Part shown: positions 26,705-34,605 of the stretch, one piece after another
Layout of the letters: the number at the start of each line of letters is the position of its first letter
How positions within the stretch are numbered: position 1 is the first letter of the stretch
Source: Pseudomonas congelans
Lineage (GTDB): Bacteria; Pseudomonadota; Gammaproteobacteria; Pseudomonadales; Pseudomonadaceae
Reading direction: 5' to 3'
Assembly: GCF_900103225.1 (NCBI RefSeq)
Contig: NZ_FNJH01000003.1
Coordinates: 384,471 to 448,470, forward strand
Length of the DNA: 64,000 nt
Position numbers and translations under genes: made by a program
The notes under the pieces: model-generated
What the model was told of the DNA's origin: nothing
The model's database searches: none
What the model saw: only the letters and a program-made list of their open reading frames with translations

Positions 26705-28003
26705 ATGCCTGTTATTTCCCGAAACCTGACTGCATGGAGCGCAGGCTTGATTGTTGTGGCGATTTTTCTCAGTGCGTGGCTCAGTCATCCACAGCACCGT
26801 ATTGCGCCCTTTGCGGTCAGTGCAGCGCCGGTTGGCGCTGAGAGCGTGGCGCCCAAGGCGTCCTATATTTCGCGTTTCGCGTCCTCCGACCTGGACGACT
26901 TCGTGCATTCCTCAGCCGTGACGGCGTTGCCCGGTGGCGACCTGATGTCGGTGTGGTTCGCCGGCTCTCGCGAAGGGGCGGGCGACGTTGAAATACGTAC
27001 CTCGCGCTTCGATGCGGCCAGTGGTGAGTGGGGCGGCGAGCAGGTGCTGGCAACCCGCGAGTCCACCCAGTCGGGCACTGGCAAATACATCCGCAAACTG
27101 GGCAATCCGGTGATCGCCCTGGCTCCGGACAATCGCCTGTGGCTGTTCTACGTTTCAGTTTCGGTCGGCGGCTGGGCGGGCAGCACGGTCAACGCCATGG
27201 TCTCCAGCGACATGGGGGCCAACTGGTCGCCGCCGTGGCAACTGGTGACAACGCCGTTTCTGAACATCAGTACGCTGGTACGCGGCGCGCCGGTGTTTCA
27301 TGCCGACGGTTCGATCGGCCTGCCGGTCTATCACGAGTTTCTCGGCAAGTTTGCCGAATACCTGTACCTGAGCGCCGACGGTGAAGTGATCGACAAGTTT
27401 CGCATCAGCCGTGGCAACAATTCCCTGCAGCCCACCGTCGTGCCCCTGGATGGACAGCGCGCCGTGGCCTTGTTGCGCTATGCCGGCGAGACGTTCCACC
27501 GGGTGCTGGCCAGCCGCACCGAAGACGGCGGGCAGAGCTGGAGCGAGCCGTATCCGTTGACCCCGAGCAACCCCAATTCTTCGCTGGCTGCGGTTGGTGT
27601 GCCGGGCAAGGGGCTGCTGGTGGCGCTCAATGACCTGCGCGAGGGGCGTTTCAAGCTCAGCCTGTACGGTACTGACGAGGAGATGAACGTCTGGCGGCCA
27701 TTGATGGATTTCGACAAGTCGCCCGATCCGCTGGGCACGCCGTTTACCCTTGAGGCGTACAAGGAGGTGATCGGCGAGGGCTTCCGCAGTTCCAGTGGCG
27801 CCCTGCGTCAACCGATGGAAGAGGCCTTTCTGAGCAATCTGGACCAGCGCGTCTGCTCGCCCCAGGGCTGCGACTTCGAATACGAATACCCGTACTTCAT
27901 CCGCAGCCCGGACGGCCTGTATCACCTGGTCTACTCATGGAATAACACCTTCATCAAGCATGTCAGCTTCAACGAGGCCTGGCTGGCGGAGCAACTTTTA
28001 TGA
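26705..28003 (+). CDS. Sialidase-like (BNR/Asp-box) exported protein
   Basis: A 432-residue protein with an N-terminal signal anchor (about residues 8-28, AWSAGLIVVAIFLSAWLS) and a six-bladed propeller of the sialidase superfamily. Asp-box motifs are visible as SSDMGANWSPPW and TEDGGQSWSEPY, with degenerate copies elsewhere, and an early Arg-bearing VWFAGSREGAGDVEI fits the first blade. Function as a true sialidase is doubtful; many such bacterial propellers act on other glycans or only bind. It is the first gene of a tight three-gene operon with a membrane protein (ATGA overlap) and a sulfatase-type transferase. Two Cys flank a CSPQGC motif near the C-terminus. Confidence 0.8.
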   Translation: MPVISRNLTAWSAGLIVVAIFLSAWLSHPQHRIAPFAVSAAPVGAESVAPKASYISRFASSDLDDFVHSSAVTALPGGDLMSVWFAGSREGAGDVEIRTSRFDAASGEWGGEQVLATRESTQSGTGKYIRKLGNPVIALAPDNRLWLFYVSVSVGGWAGSTVNAMVSSDMGANWSPPWQLVTTPFLNISTLVRGAPVFHADGSIGLPVYHEFLGKFAEYLYLSADGEVIDKFRISRGNNSLQPTVVPLDGQRAVALLRYAGETFHRVLASRTEDGGQSWSEPYPLTPSNPNSSLAAVGVPGKGLLVALNDLREGRFKLSLYGTDEEMNVWRPLMDFDKSPDPLGTPFTLEAYKEVIGEGFRSSSGALRQPMEEAFLSNLDQRVCSPQGCDFEYEYPYFIRSPDGLYHLVYSWNNTFIKHVSFNEAWLAEQLL

Positions 28004-28620
28004 TCGCGTTGGGATTGGCTCATCTAGCGTTTGCCTGGACCCTGTTTGTACTGTTGGCGCCCTTGACCGCATCGTTATGGTGGCGCTGCGGCCTGCTGGC
28101 CGCGGTCTCGGTATTGAGTGTGATCTCGATCGACGGGCTGTCGATGGCATCCTATGCGCGCAGCCTGACCGATGACCTGGCCATCAGCAGTCTGGCGCTG
28201 CTGGGCTGGCTGACCCTGCAGCGATTGGGTGTGCTCCAGCCGCTGGCAGCGTCCAGGCGCGGGGTGGTGCTGTTGGTGTTCGCTGCGCTGGCACTGACCC
28301 TGTACCCGGCCACGCTGGGCCTGACGTATTTCGATCCGTACCGCTGGGGCTACAACCCGCGGCCGATGATCATCATTGTCGCTGTCATCGCGCTGGGGCT
28401 GGTCCTGATGCGCAATGCACTGGCCGCAGTGATGCTCAGCGCGGCGACGCTGGCCTTCACTTTCCGCATAAAGCCCTCGGAAAATTATTGGGATTACCTG
28501 ATCGACCCGCTGCTTGGCCTTTACTGTTGTGGGGCCTTGCTGGTTTTGGCTGTCCGTTTTGTTTATCGCCGGGCAATGGAGGCGCGCCGTCCGGCCGCTC
28601 TGTCTGTCGGCAATGTCTAG
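28000..28620 (+). CDS. Polytopic membrane protein, 206 aa, unknown function
   Basis: About six hydrophobic helices make up nearly the whole protein; the only notable polar stretches are SYARSLTDDLA near residue 50, YFDPYRWGYNPRP near 110 and KPSENYWDYLIDPLLG near 160. I do not recognise a family. Its ATG overlaps the stop of the sialidase-like gene (ATGA), and the sulfatase gene starts about 10 bases after its stop, so the three products are made together. A role as a membrane subunit or substrate carrier for the operon is an inference. Confidence 0.8.
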   Translation: MIALGLAHLAFAWTLFVLLAPLTASLWWRCGLLAAVSVLSVISIDGLSMASYARSLTDDLAISSLALLGWLTLQRLGVLQPLAASRRGVVLLVFAALALTLYPATLGLTYFDPYRWGYNPRPMIIIVAVIALGLVLMRNALAAVMLSAATLAFTFRIKPSENYWDYLIDPLLGLYCCGALLVLAVRFVYRRAMEARRPAALSVGNV

Positions 28621-28630
28621 AGGAATGACG

Positions 28631-30664
28631 ATGAGTTGGTTGCAATCGCGACGCCTGCATTATTGGCTGGGCGCGGTCATGTTGGTGTTCCTGCTGTCGG
28701 CGTTGCTGAGGGGCGTGTTCTTCTACGGGTTTTCCGGCATCGAACCGGGCACGCTGTTCACGCATGACGAGGTCGCTCAGACGCTGGGCATCGGTTTGCG
28801 CTTCGACTTGCGCCTGGCGCTGCTGATACTGCTGCCGGTCGCGGTGCTGCTCTGGTTGCCGTGCTGGAACCTGATCAGCGTGCGTGCCTTGCGCTGGCTG
28901 GCGCGAGGCTATCTGATCGTCGCGCTGGCGATTCTGACGATGATTCATATCGTCGATTTCGGCCATTACGCCTATCTCGGGGTCAGGCTTAACGCCAGCG
29001 TGCTGCGCTACCTGGAGGATGCGCAGATTTCCCGGGACATGCTCTGGCAGACCTATCCAGTGCTGTGGATCACTGTCGGCTGGCTGCTCACTGTCGCGGC
29101 GCTCGGCTGGGCGTTGATCAGGCTTGAACGTGCCACCCTGGACCGTGAGGCCAGACCGATCAAACGCTGGTCCGTGGTCTGGGGGTCGGTCCTGATGGTC
29201 TGTGCAACCTTCCTTGGCCTGCTGGGCCGGGTCGAGAATCTCAATCTGGAAAACCCGGTACCGTTGCGCTGGAGCGATGCATTCTTCTCCGGTAACAGTC
29301 AGGTGGCGGCTCTGGGGCTCAACCCGGCGCTGTTCCTGTACGACACGCTCAAGGTCTCCCAGTCGAACTTCGACGAGCCTGAGGTGCGCAAGCACTATGA
29401 GCAGGTCGCGCGTTATCTGGGCGTCCGGCAGCCAGACGTGCAGGGGTTGAGTTTCAAACGCCACCAGACCGTGCAGCCCTACCGGCTGCCGGGCGAGCGG
29501 CCGCCGAATGTCATGTTCGTCATGCTCGAATCGCTGGGCACCAGTGCCGTCGGCGCATACGGCAACCCGCTGAACCCGACGCCTAACCTCGACCATCTGG
29601 CCACTCAAAGCTGGTTCTTCAAGCACTTTTACGTACCGGTTACCGGCACTGCCAAAACGGTCTGGGCGAGCATCACCGGGGTGCCCGACGTCACTCGGCA
29701 GGAAACCGCCACGCGTCATCCGTTGCTCACACGGCAAAACACCATCATCAATGACTTCAAGGGTTACGAGAAGCTGTACATGATTGGTGGCAATTCCGGT
29801 TGGGCCAACATGAACGCTTTGATCCGTCGCAGTATCGACGACGTACGGCTGTACGACGAGCGTGACTGGAAGTCACCGCAGGTGGATGTCTGGGGGATTT
29901 CCGACCTGGATCTGTTCAAGGAGAGCGACCGAATCCTGCGTGCATTGCCAGCCGACAAACCGTTCTTTGCCTACGTGCAGACTGCGGGCAATCACCGGCC
30001 TTTTACCATTCCGAAGGACAATGACGGTTTTCAGGTCAGCGACAAGACCGTGGAACAGGTCCAGGCCGCCGGTTCACGCAGCGTGGAGCAGTACAACGCA
30101 GTGCGCCTGCTGGATTTCAATATCGGTCGGTTGATGGAACTGGCGAAGGCGGGCGGTTACTACGAAAACACCATCTTCGTGCTGTTTGGCGATCACAACA
30201 CGCGCATCAGCCAGATCCCGCACATGGCGCCAGCGTTCGAGCAACTGGGCCTGGAGAGCAACAACGTTCCGCTGTTGATTCACGCCCCCGGCCTGCTGGG
30301 CACAAGGGTTGTCGACGAAGCGGTCGGTCTAGCCGACCTGTTGCCGACCCTGGCAGGGATGGCCGGTATGGACTTCACCAGCGGTACCATGGGCCGTGAC
30401 ATTCAGCAGGCGGCTCCGGAAGGTGAGCGAGTGGTGCCACTGGTGCTGCGCGAAGGCACGTTCCCCCTGATCGGCGGTGTCACGCGCAACTACCTGCTGC
30501 AAATGGAGCACGACGGCAGTTCGCCAACGCTCCACGACCTGTCTTCCCCCACGCCGCTGGATAACGTCGCCGAACAGAACCCGCAAGAGTTCGAACGGCT
30601 GCGTGACCTCACCCGCGGTCTGCATGAAACCTCGCGAATAATGCTGTATCAGAACGTACGTTAA
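28631..30664 (+). CDS. LTA-synthase/phosphoglycerol-transferase-type sulfatase-family membrane protein
   Basis: About 677 residues: five N-terminal TM helices (to about residue 200) and a periplasmic alkaline-phosphatase-superfamily domain. The domain opens with PNVMFVMLESLGTSAVGAYG (metal-binding Glu), the nucleophilic Thr is in TGTAKTVWASITG (near residue 340), and the metal ligands include FGDHNTRISQ and AGNHRPF. Relatives add phosphoglycerol or phosphoethanolamine to glycans (OpgB, LtaS). I prefer the ATG at 28631 over 28625 because AGAGGA at 28619-28624 abuts the first. It is the last gene of the sialidase-like operon. Confidence 0.85.
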   Translation: MSWLQSRRLHYWLGAVMLVFLLSALLRGVFFYGFSGIEPGTLFTHDEVAQTLGIGLRFDLRLALLILLPVAVLLWLPCWNLISVRALRWLARGYLIVALAILTMIHIVDFGHYAYLGVRLNASVLRYLEDAQISRDMLWQTYPVLWITVGWLLTVAALGWALIRLERATLDREARPIKRWSVVWGSVLMVCATFLGLLGRVENLNLENPVPLRWSDAFFSGNSQVAALGLNPALFLYDTLKVSQSNFDEPEVRKHYEQVARYLGVRQPDVQGLSFKRHQTVQPYRLPGERPPNVMFVMLESLGTSAVGAYGNPLNPTPNLDHLATQSWFFKHFYVPVTGTAKTVWASITGVPDVTRQETATRHPLLTRQNTIINDFKGYEKLYMIGGNSGWANMNALIRRSIDDVRLYDERDWKSPQVDVWGISDLDLFKESDRILRALPADKPFFAYVQTAGNHRPFTIPKDNDGFQVSDKTVEQVQAAGSRSVEQYNAVRLLDFNIGRLMELAKAGGYYENTIFVLFGDHNTRISQIPHMAPAFEQLGLESNNVPLLIHAPGLLGTRVVDEAVGLADLLPTLAGMAGMDFTSGTMGRDIQQAAPEGERVVPLVLREGTFPLIGGVTRNYLLQMEHDGSSPTLHDLSSPTPLDNVAEQNPQEFERLRDLTRGLHETSRIMLYQNVR

Positions 30665-31016
30665 TGAGGCGAGCTGGCCTTGTTCAGGACTATCACGCGA
30701 GCCGCCGGTCGAGTCGGTGGCTTGCTTGAGGATGGCATCGTTATTAGATGATGTTAAAGTGCTTGCCTCTGTGAACCACGCACGCATCAAACGCGTATAG
30801 GGCTCGGTTTTCGACTCTCGTTTTTAGTTGAGTGCGTATTTTGCGGGCAGTTGCAAACCGTCGTTTTGTAACGCTGACTGTTTTTCTTTATGGCTTGCGG
30901 TATTTCATCGCAAACGCAGGAAAAACCTGTCAGATTTTGCTCTGAATCTGTATTTTGGCGGCCTGTTTTCGCTCGGATGCGTTTTCTGCCCATTGCACAC
31001 TCAAGAGCCTTCCTGG
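30665..31016. other. Intergenic region upstream of bphO
   Basis: About 350 bases. Near its left end, GCCGCCG / CGGTGGC around 30701-30721 can pair and may end the sulfatase transcript. The rest (30740-31016) is AT-richer and probably holds the bphO promoter; short open frames run through it, but none looks like a gene. Confidence 0.4.
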
Positions 31017-31631
31017 ATGCCGGCAAGTTTTCCACGTGTTCCCCCGCCGAAACTGCTTGATGCACTACGTGCTGAAACCAGTCAGTTGCACGTCAAGCTT
31101 GAAAAACGCATGCCGTTTTTTTCATCCGCTCTGGATCACGCTCTTTACCTTCGCCTGCTTCAGGCCTACTACGGTTTTTATGCACCGCTTGAAGCGATAC
31201 TGCATGCGAGTGCCTTGATACCTGCGGAGCTTATCCCTGCCGAAAGGGTCAAAACCCCTGTGCTGGTCGAGGATCTGCGTGCGCTAGGGATGCCCGATCA
31301 CGATATCGGGCAATTGCCCCGCTGCCAGCAGCTGCCTGCTGTTGATTCTCCCGGCGCTTGCCTGGGGGTGATGTATGTACTGGAAGGGGCGACATTGGGC
31401 GGGCAGGTGTTGCGACGCGAAATAAACAGGCGCCTGGGTCTGGATGAGCAAAGTGGAACGGCCTTTCTCGATGTGTACGGTGCCCGAACAGGGCCTCGTT
31501 GGAAGGCGTTTCTTAATCATCTGGACGAAGTGCCGCGAGAAGTTGTCTTTACTGATGCCGCCGCTTTTGCAGCGCACTCCACATTTGCATGTTTCGAGCA
31601 CTGGCTCGAGGGTCAAGAGGTACTGTTATGA
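31017..31631 (+). CDS. bphO: Heme oxygenase, biliverdin-forming (BphO)
   Basis: A 204-residue bacterial heme oxygenase that makes the biliverdin chromophore for the phytochrome downstream. The proximal heme His lies in LRAETSQLHVKLEKRM, and the distal helix has CLGVMYVLEGATLGGQVL with the glycines expected over the heme. The ATG at 31017 gives the usual length; longer in-frame starts have an atypical, Cys/Phe-rich N-terminus. Its stop overlaps the bphP start (ATGA), a strong sign of stoichiometric co-expression. Confidence 0.92.
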   Translation: MPASFPRVPPPKLLDALRAETSQLHVKLEKRMPFFSSALDHALYLRLLQAYYGFYAPLEAILHASALIPAELIPAERVKTPVLVEDLRALGMPDHDIGQLPRCQQLPAVDSPGACLGVMYVLEGATLGGQVLRREINRRLGLDEQSGTAFLDVYGARTGPRWKAFLNHLDEVPREVVFTDAAAFAAHSTFACFEHWLEGQEVLL

Positions 31632-33865
31632 GCCAACTCGACAAAGATGCCTTTGAAGTCCTTCTGGCCAATTGTGCGGATGAGCCCATTCAGTTTCCCG
31701 GGGCCATTCAACCCCATGGCCTGCTGTTTACTCTTGAAGAGCCAGGACTGACGATCCTGCAAGTCAGTGCCAATGTGCAGGATTTGCTGGGCCATGTGCC
31801 CGAGCAGTTGCTGGGCAAGGGGCTGGACTGTGTGCTCGGCGCTGGCTGGGCCGACGTGATCAGAAGCGCCAGTGCCCATGATTCGTTCATCGACGCGCAA
31901 CGCCTCCTGATGTCGATCAACGGCATCGAATTCGAAGCCTTGTTGCATCGCCATCAGGGCGTTCTGGTTCTGGAACTCGAAATTCAGGGCAAGGATACGC
32001 AATCGGTCAGTTATTCCGAGCGCACTGGCAACATGGGGCGCATGTTGCGCCAGCTGCACGCTGCGAGTGATCTGCAGACCCTGTATGAAGTCAGTGTCCG
32101 CGAGGTCCAGAAGATGACCGGTTATGACCGCGTGCTGATCTACCGTTTCGAAGAAGAAGGCCATGGTCAGGTGATCGCCGAAGCCTCGGCGCCAAGCATG
32201 GAGCTCTTCAACGGGTTGTTCTTCCCGGCATCGGACATTCCCGAGCAGGCACGCGAACTGTATCGCCGCAATTGGCTGCGCATTATTCCCGATGCCGATT
32301 ACACCCCGGTGCCTTTGGTGCCTCAACTGCGCCCGGACACTCAGCAGCAGCTTGACCTGAGCTTTTCGACGTTGCGCAGTGTTTCGCCGATCCACTGTCA
32401 GTACATGAAGAACATGGGCGTGCTGTCATCCATGAGTGTGTCGCTGATTCAGGGCGGCAAGTTGTGGGGGCTGATCAGTTGCGGCAATCGCACGCCGTTG
32501 TACGTGTCCCATGAACTGCGCAGCGCCTGCCAGGCGATAGGCCAGGTGCTGTCGCTGCAGATCAGCGCCATGGAAGCGCTGGAAATAAGCCGTCAGCGAG
32601 AGGCGAAGGTCAGAACGCTCGAGCAATTGAATCTGGCGATGGCCGGGTCTGAAGAAAACGTCTTCGATGGTCTGGCGCAGCAACCACAGTTATTAATGGA
32701 TCTGGTAGGCGCGACCGGCGTCGCCATCATCGAAGACCGGCAAACGCATTGTTTCGGCATCTGCCCTGAGCCGTCCGACATACGTGCACTGCATGCCTGG
32801 ATGATCGCTGGTGGCGAACCAGTGTATGCCAGTCATCATCTATCCAGTGTCTATCCGCCTGCCGAGGCTTATCAGCCAATTGCCAGCGGCGTATTGGCGA
32901 TGAGCCTGCCAAAGCCGGTCGACAACGGCGTTATCTGGTTTCGTCCCGAGGTCAAGGAAACGGTCCAGTGGAGCGGTAATCCGAAAAAACCACTGGATAT
33001 GGAGAGTTCGGCAGGCGTTATGCGCCTTCGGCCGCGTACCTCGTTTGAAATCTGGAAGGTCGAGATGACCGGGATCGCGACGAAGTGGAGTCATGGCGAT
33101 GTGTTCGCCGCCAATGACCTGCGCCGCTCCGCTCTGGAAAATGACCTCGCCCGTCAGGTGCGCAGGGAGCAACAGGCCGTTCGCGCCCGCGATGAGCTGG
33201 TAGCGGTTGTGTCCCACGACTTGCGTAATCCGATGACGGTCATTTCCATGCTCTGCGGAATGATGCAGAAGTCGTTCAGCTCCGATGGGCCGCACACGTC
33301 GCGACGTATTTCCACGGCAATCGATACCATGCAGCAAGCGGCCAGCCGCATGAATGTGTTACTGGAAGACCTGCTCGACACCTCGAAAATCGAAGCGGGC
33401 CGTTACACCATTACGCCGCAGCCGCTGGAAGTCAGCCAGATATTCGAGGAGGCCTACACCTTGCTGGCCCCGCTGGCGATGGACAAGTCCATCGAGATTT
33501 CCTTCAACGCCGAGCCCGACCTCAAGGTCCAGGCCGATCCGGAGCGTCTCTTCCAGGTGCTGTCCAACCTGATCGGCAACGCCATCAAGTTCACCCCGAA
33601 AATGGGTACGATCGGTGTGGCGGCAATGTCCAATGGCACTGAAATCGTGTTCACCGTGCGGGACTCCGGCGAGGGCATCCCTCCCGAGCAGTTGCCACAC
33701 ATCTTCGAACGCTACTGGACCGTCAAGGAAGGCAACCCGACCGGCACTGGCCTGGGTCTGTACATCTCGCAAGGCATCATCAAGGCCCACGGTGGTGAAC
33801 TGGCTGCGCAAAGCCGGGTGGGCGAGGGCAGCGAGTTCCGCTTTACCGTGCCAATGGCGGTTTGA
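31628..33865 (+). CDS. bphP: Bacteriophytochrome histidine kinase (BphP)
   Basis: A 745-residue red/far-red photoreceptor kinase. Cys16 (in VLLANCADEPIQ) is in the expected place for thioether attachment of biliverdin. PAS, GAF and PHY domains follow, with the GAF signature FPASDIPEQARELYRRNWLR and the chromophore His in SPIHCQYMKNMGV. The output is HisKA (VVSHDLRNPMTVIS) and HATPase (NLIGNAIKF, GTGLGLYISQGI). There is no fused or adjacent response regulator, so its partner is elsewhere. In P. syringae, BphP1 affects swarming and virulence traits. Confidence 0.94.
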   Translation: MSQLDKDAFEVLLANCADEPIQFPGAIQPHGLLFTLEEPGLTILQVSANVQDLLGHVPEQLLGKGLDCVLGAGWADVIRSASAHDSFIDAQRLLMSINGIEFEALLHRHQGVLVLELEIQGKDTQSVSYSERTGNMGRMLRQLHAASDLQTLYEVSVREVQKMTGYDRVLIYRFEEEGHGQVIAEASAPSMELFNGLFFPASDIPEQARELYRRNWLRIIPDADYTPVPLVPQLRPDTQQQLDLSFSTLRSVSPIHCQYMKNMGVLSSMSVSLIQGGKLWGLISCGNRTPLYVSHELRSACQAIGQVLSLQISAMEALEISRQREAKVRTLEQLNLAMAGSEENVFDGLAQQPQLLMDLVGATGVAIIEDRQTHCFGICPEPSDIRALHAWMIAGGEPVYASHHLSSVYPPAEAYQPIASGVLAMSLPKPVDNGVIWFRPEVKETVQWSGNPKKPLDMESSAGVMRLRPRTSFEIWKVEMTGIATKWSHGDVFAANDLRRSALENDLARQVRREQQAVRARDELVAVVSHDLRNPMTVISMLCGMMQKSFSSDGPHTSRRISTAIDTMQQAASRMNVLLEDLLDTSKIEAGRYTITPQPLEVSQIFEEAYTLLAPLAMDKSIEISFNAEPDLKVQADPERLFQVLSNLIGNAIKFTPKMGTIGVAAMSNGTEIVFTVRDSGEGIPPEQLPHIFERYWTVKEGNPTGTGLGLYISQGIIKAHGGELAAQSRVGEGSEFRFTVPMAV

Positions 33866-33872
33866 TCGCTTT

Positions 33873-33907
33873 CTCAGGCTTGCAGTGAGTTTCAACTCAA
33901 GCCTGAG
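33873..33907. terminator. Hairpin terminator between bphP and the convergent gene
   Basis: CTCAGGCTTG (33873-33882) pairs perfectly with CAAGCCTGAG (33898-33907). A second overlapping hairpin TGAGTT-TC-AACTCA sits in the loop. Placement eight bases after the bphP stop and close to the convergent membrane protein gene suggests bidirectional termination. Confidence 0.6.
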
Positions 33908-33912
33908 TCGCG

Positions 33913-34605
33913 TCAGCCCTGATGCCAGTGGGTGGCCTTTTCGATGTATTCAACATTCGCTGGAAGTACGTCGCGCAGGAAGGCGAGGTACTTGTCCATC
34001 AACGCCTTGCTGGGAAAGCGCGCGGCGAAGCCGGTGGTGATATCGTCGCAATGGATAATGACCATCAGCCGTTTGTAATCAACCGTGACAAATTCATGCA
34101 GTTGCCACGGGGCGGTTTGTCGATGGTGTACGGGGTTTTCCCAATTCAGCAGTTTGATGGCGGCGATGAAGGCCATCGCTACCGGGCCGACCAGAAAGAG
34201 CAACGATCCGGTGAGGATAGCGACGAATCCGAATACCAGCATGACGAAAATGGCGACGCCTTTGAAGAAATAGGAGGCGAAGTCGGGGTAGTGGAGGTAG
34301 TACTCGACGGTTGCTCCGTCGGTTTTCAGGGTGTAGTTGAAGATGGTTTTTTGGCGGATTAGCAGGCCTGTGAAATAGGCAAGAATGCCGGCGAGCGCTA
34401 ATACAGTGCCTACTAATGAGTAGAGGCTATCTGAGAACATTATCCAGCCCCCCCACATGTAAAGTGTGCTTCCTGTTAGGTAAACTGCGATGAATATGGA
34501 CTGAGTTATCATCATTTCTCTGGGCGATCTTGCAAGTGTTTTGATTTTCCAGTTCAGAACATCTCTACCCTGTGGCAAAGTTGGGGTTTTTTCTTGTTGA
34601 GTCAT
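33913..34605 (-). CDS. Four-TM membrane protein, putative immunity partner of the VasX-like effector
   Basis: A 230-residue protein with two N-terminal TM helices (about 33-75), a short soluble strand (NYTLKTDGATVEYYLHYPDF), two more TM helices (about 110-150) and a C-terminal cytoplasmic tail. I do not recognise a family. It overlaps the end of the upstream toxin-like gene by four bases (ATGA) and shares its lower G+C. Pore-forming VasX-type effectors are neutralised by inner-membrane immunity proteins encoded next to them, so immunity is the leading hypothesis; an accessory role is possible. Confidence 0.7.
   Translation of the reverse strand: MTQQEKTPTLPQGRDVLNWKIKTLARSPREMMITQSIFIAVYLTGSTLYMWGGWIMFSDSLYSLVGTVLALAGILAYFTGLLIRQKTIFNYTLKTDGATVEYYLHYPDFASYFFKGVAIFVMLVFGFVAILTGSLLFLVGPVAMAFIAAIKLLNWENPVHHRQTAPWQLHEFVTVDYKRLMVIIHCDDITTGFAARFPSKALMDKYLAFLRDVLPANVEYIEKATHWHQG

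Noticed and set aside
28457..29737. 426-codon minus-strand frame opposite the sulfatase-type gene
   Set aside because: Gln/His/Arg-rich antisense translation without domains; the plus strand encodes the conserved membrane transferase.
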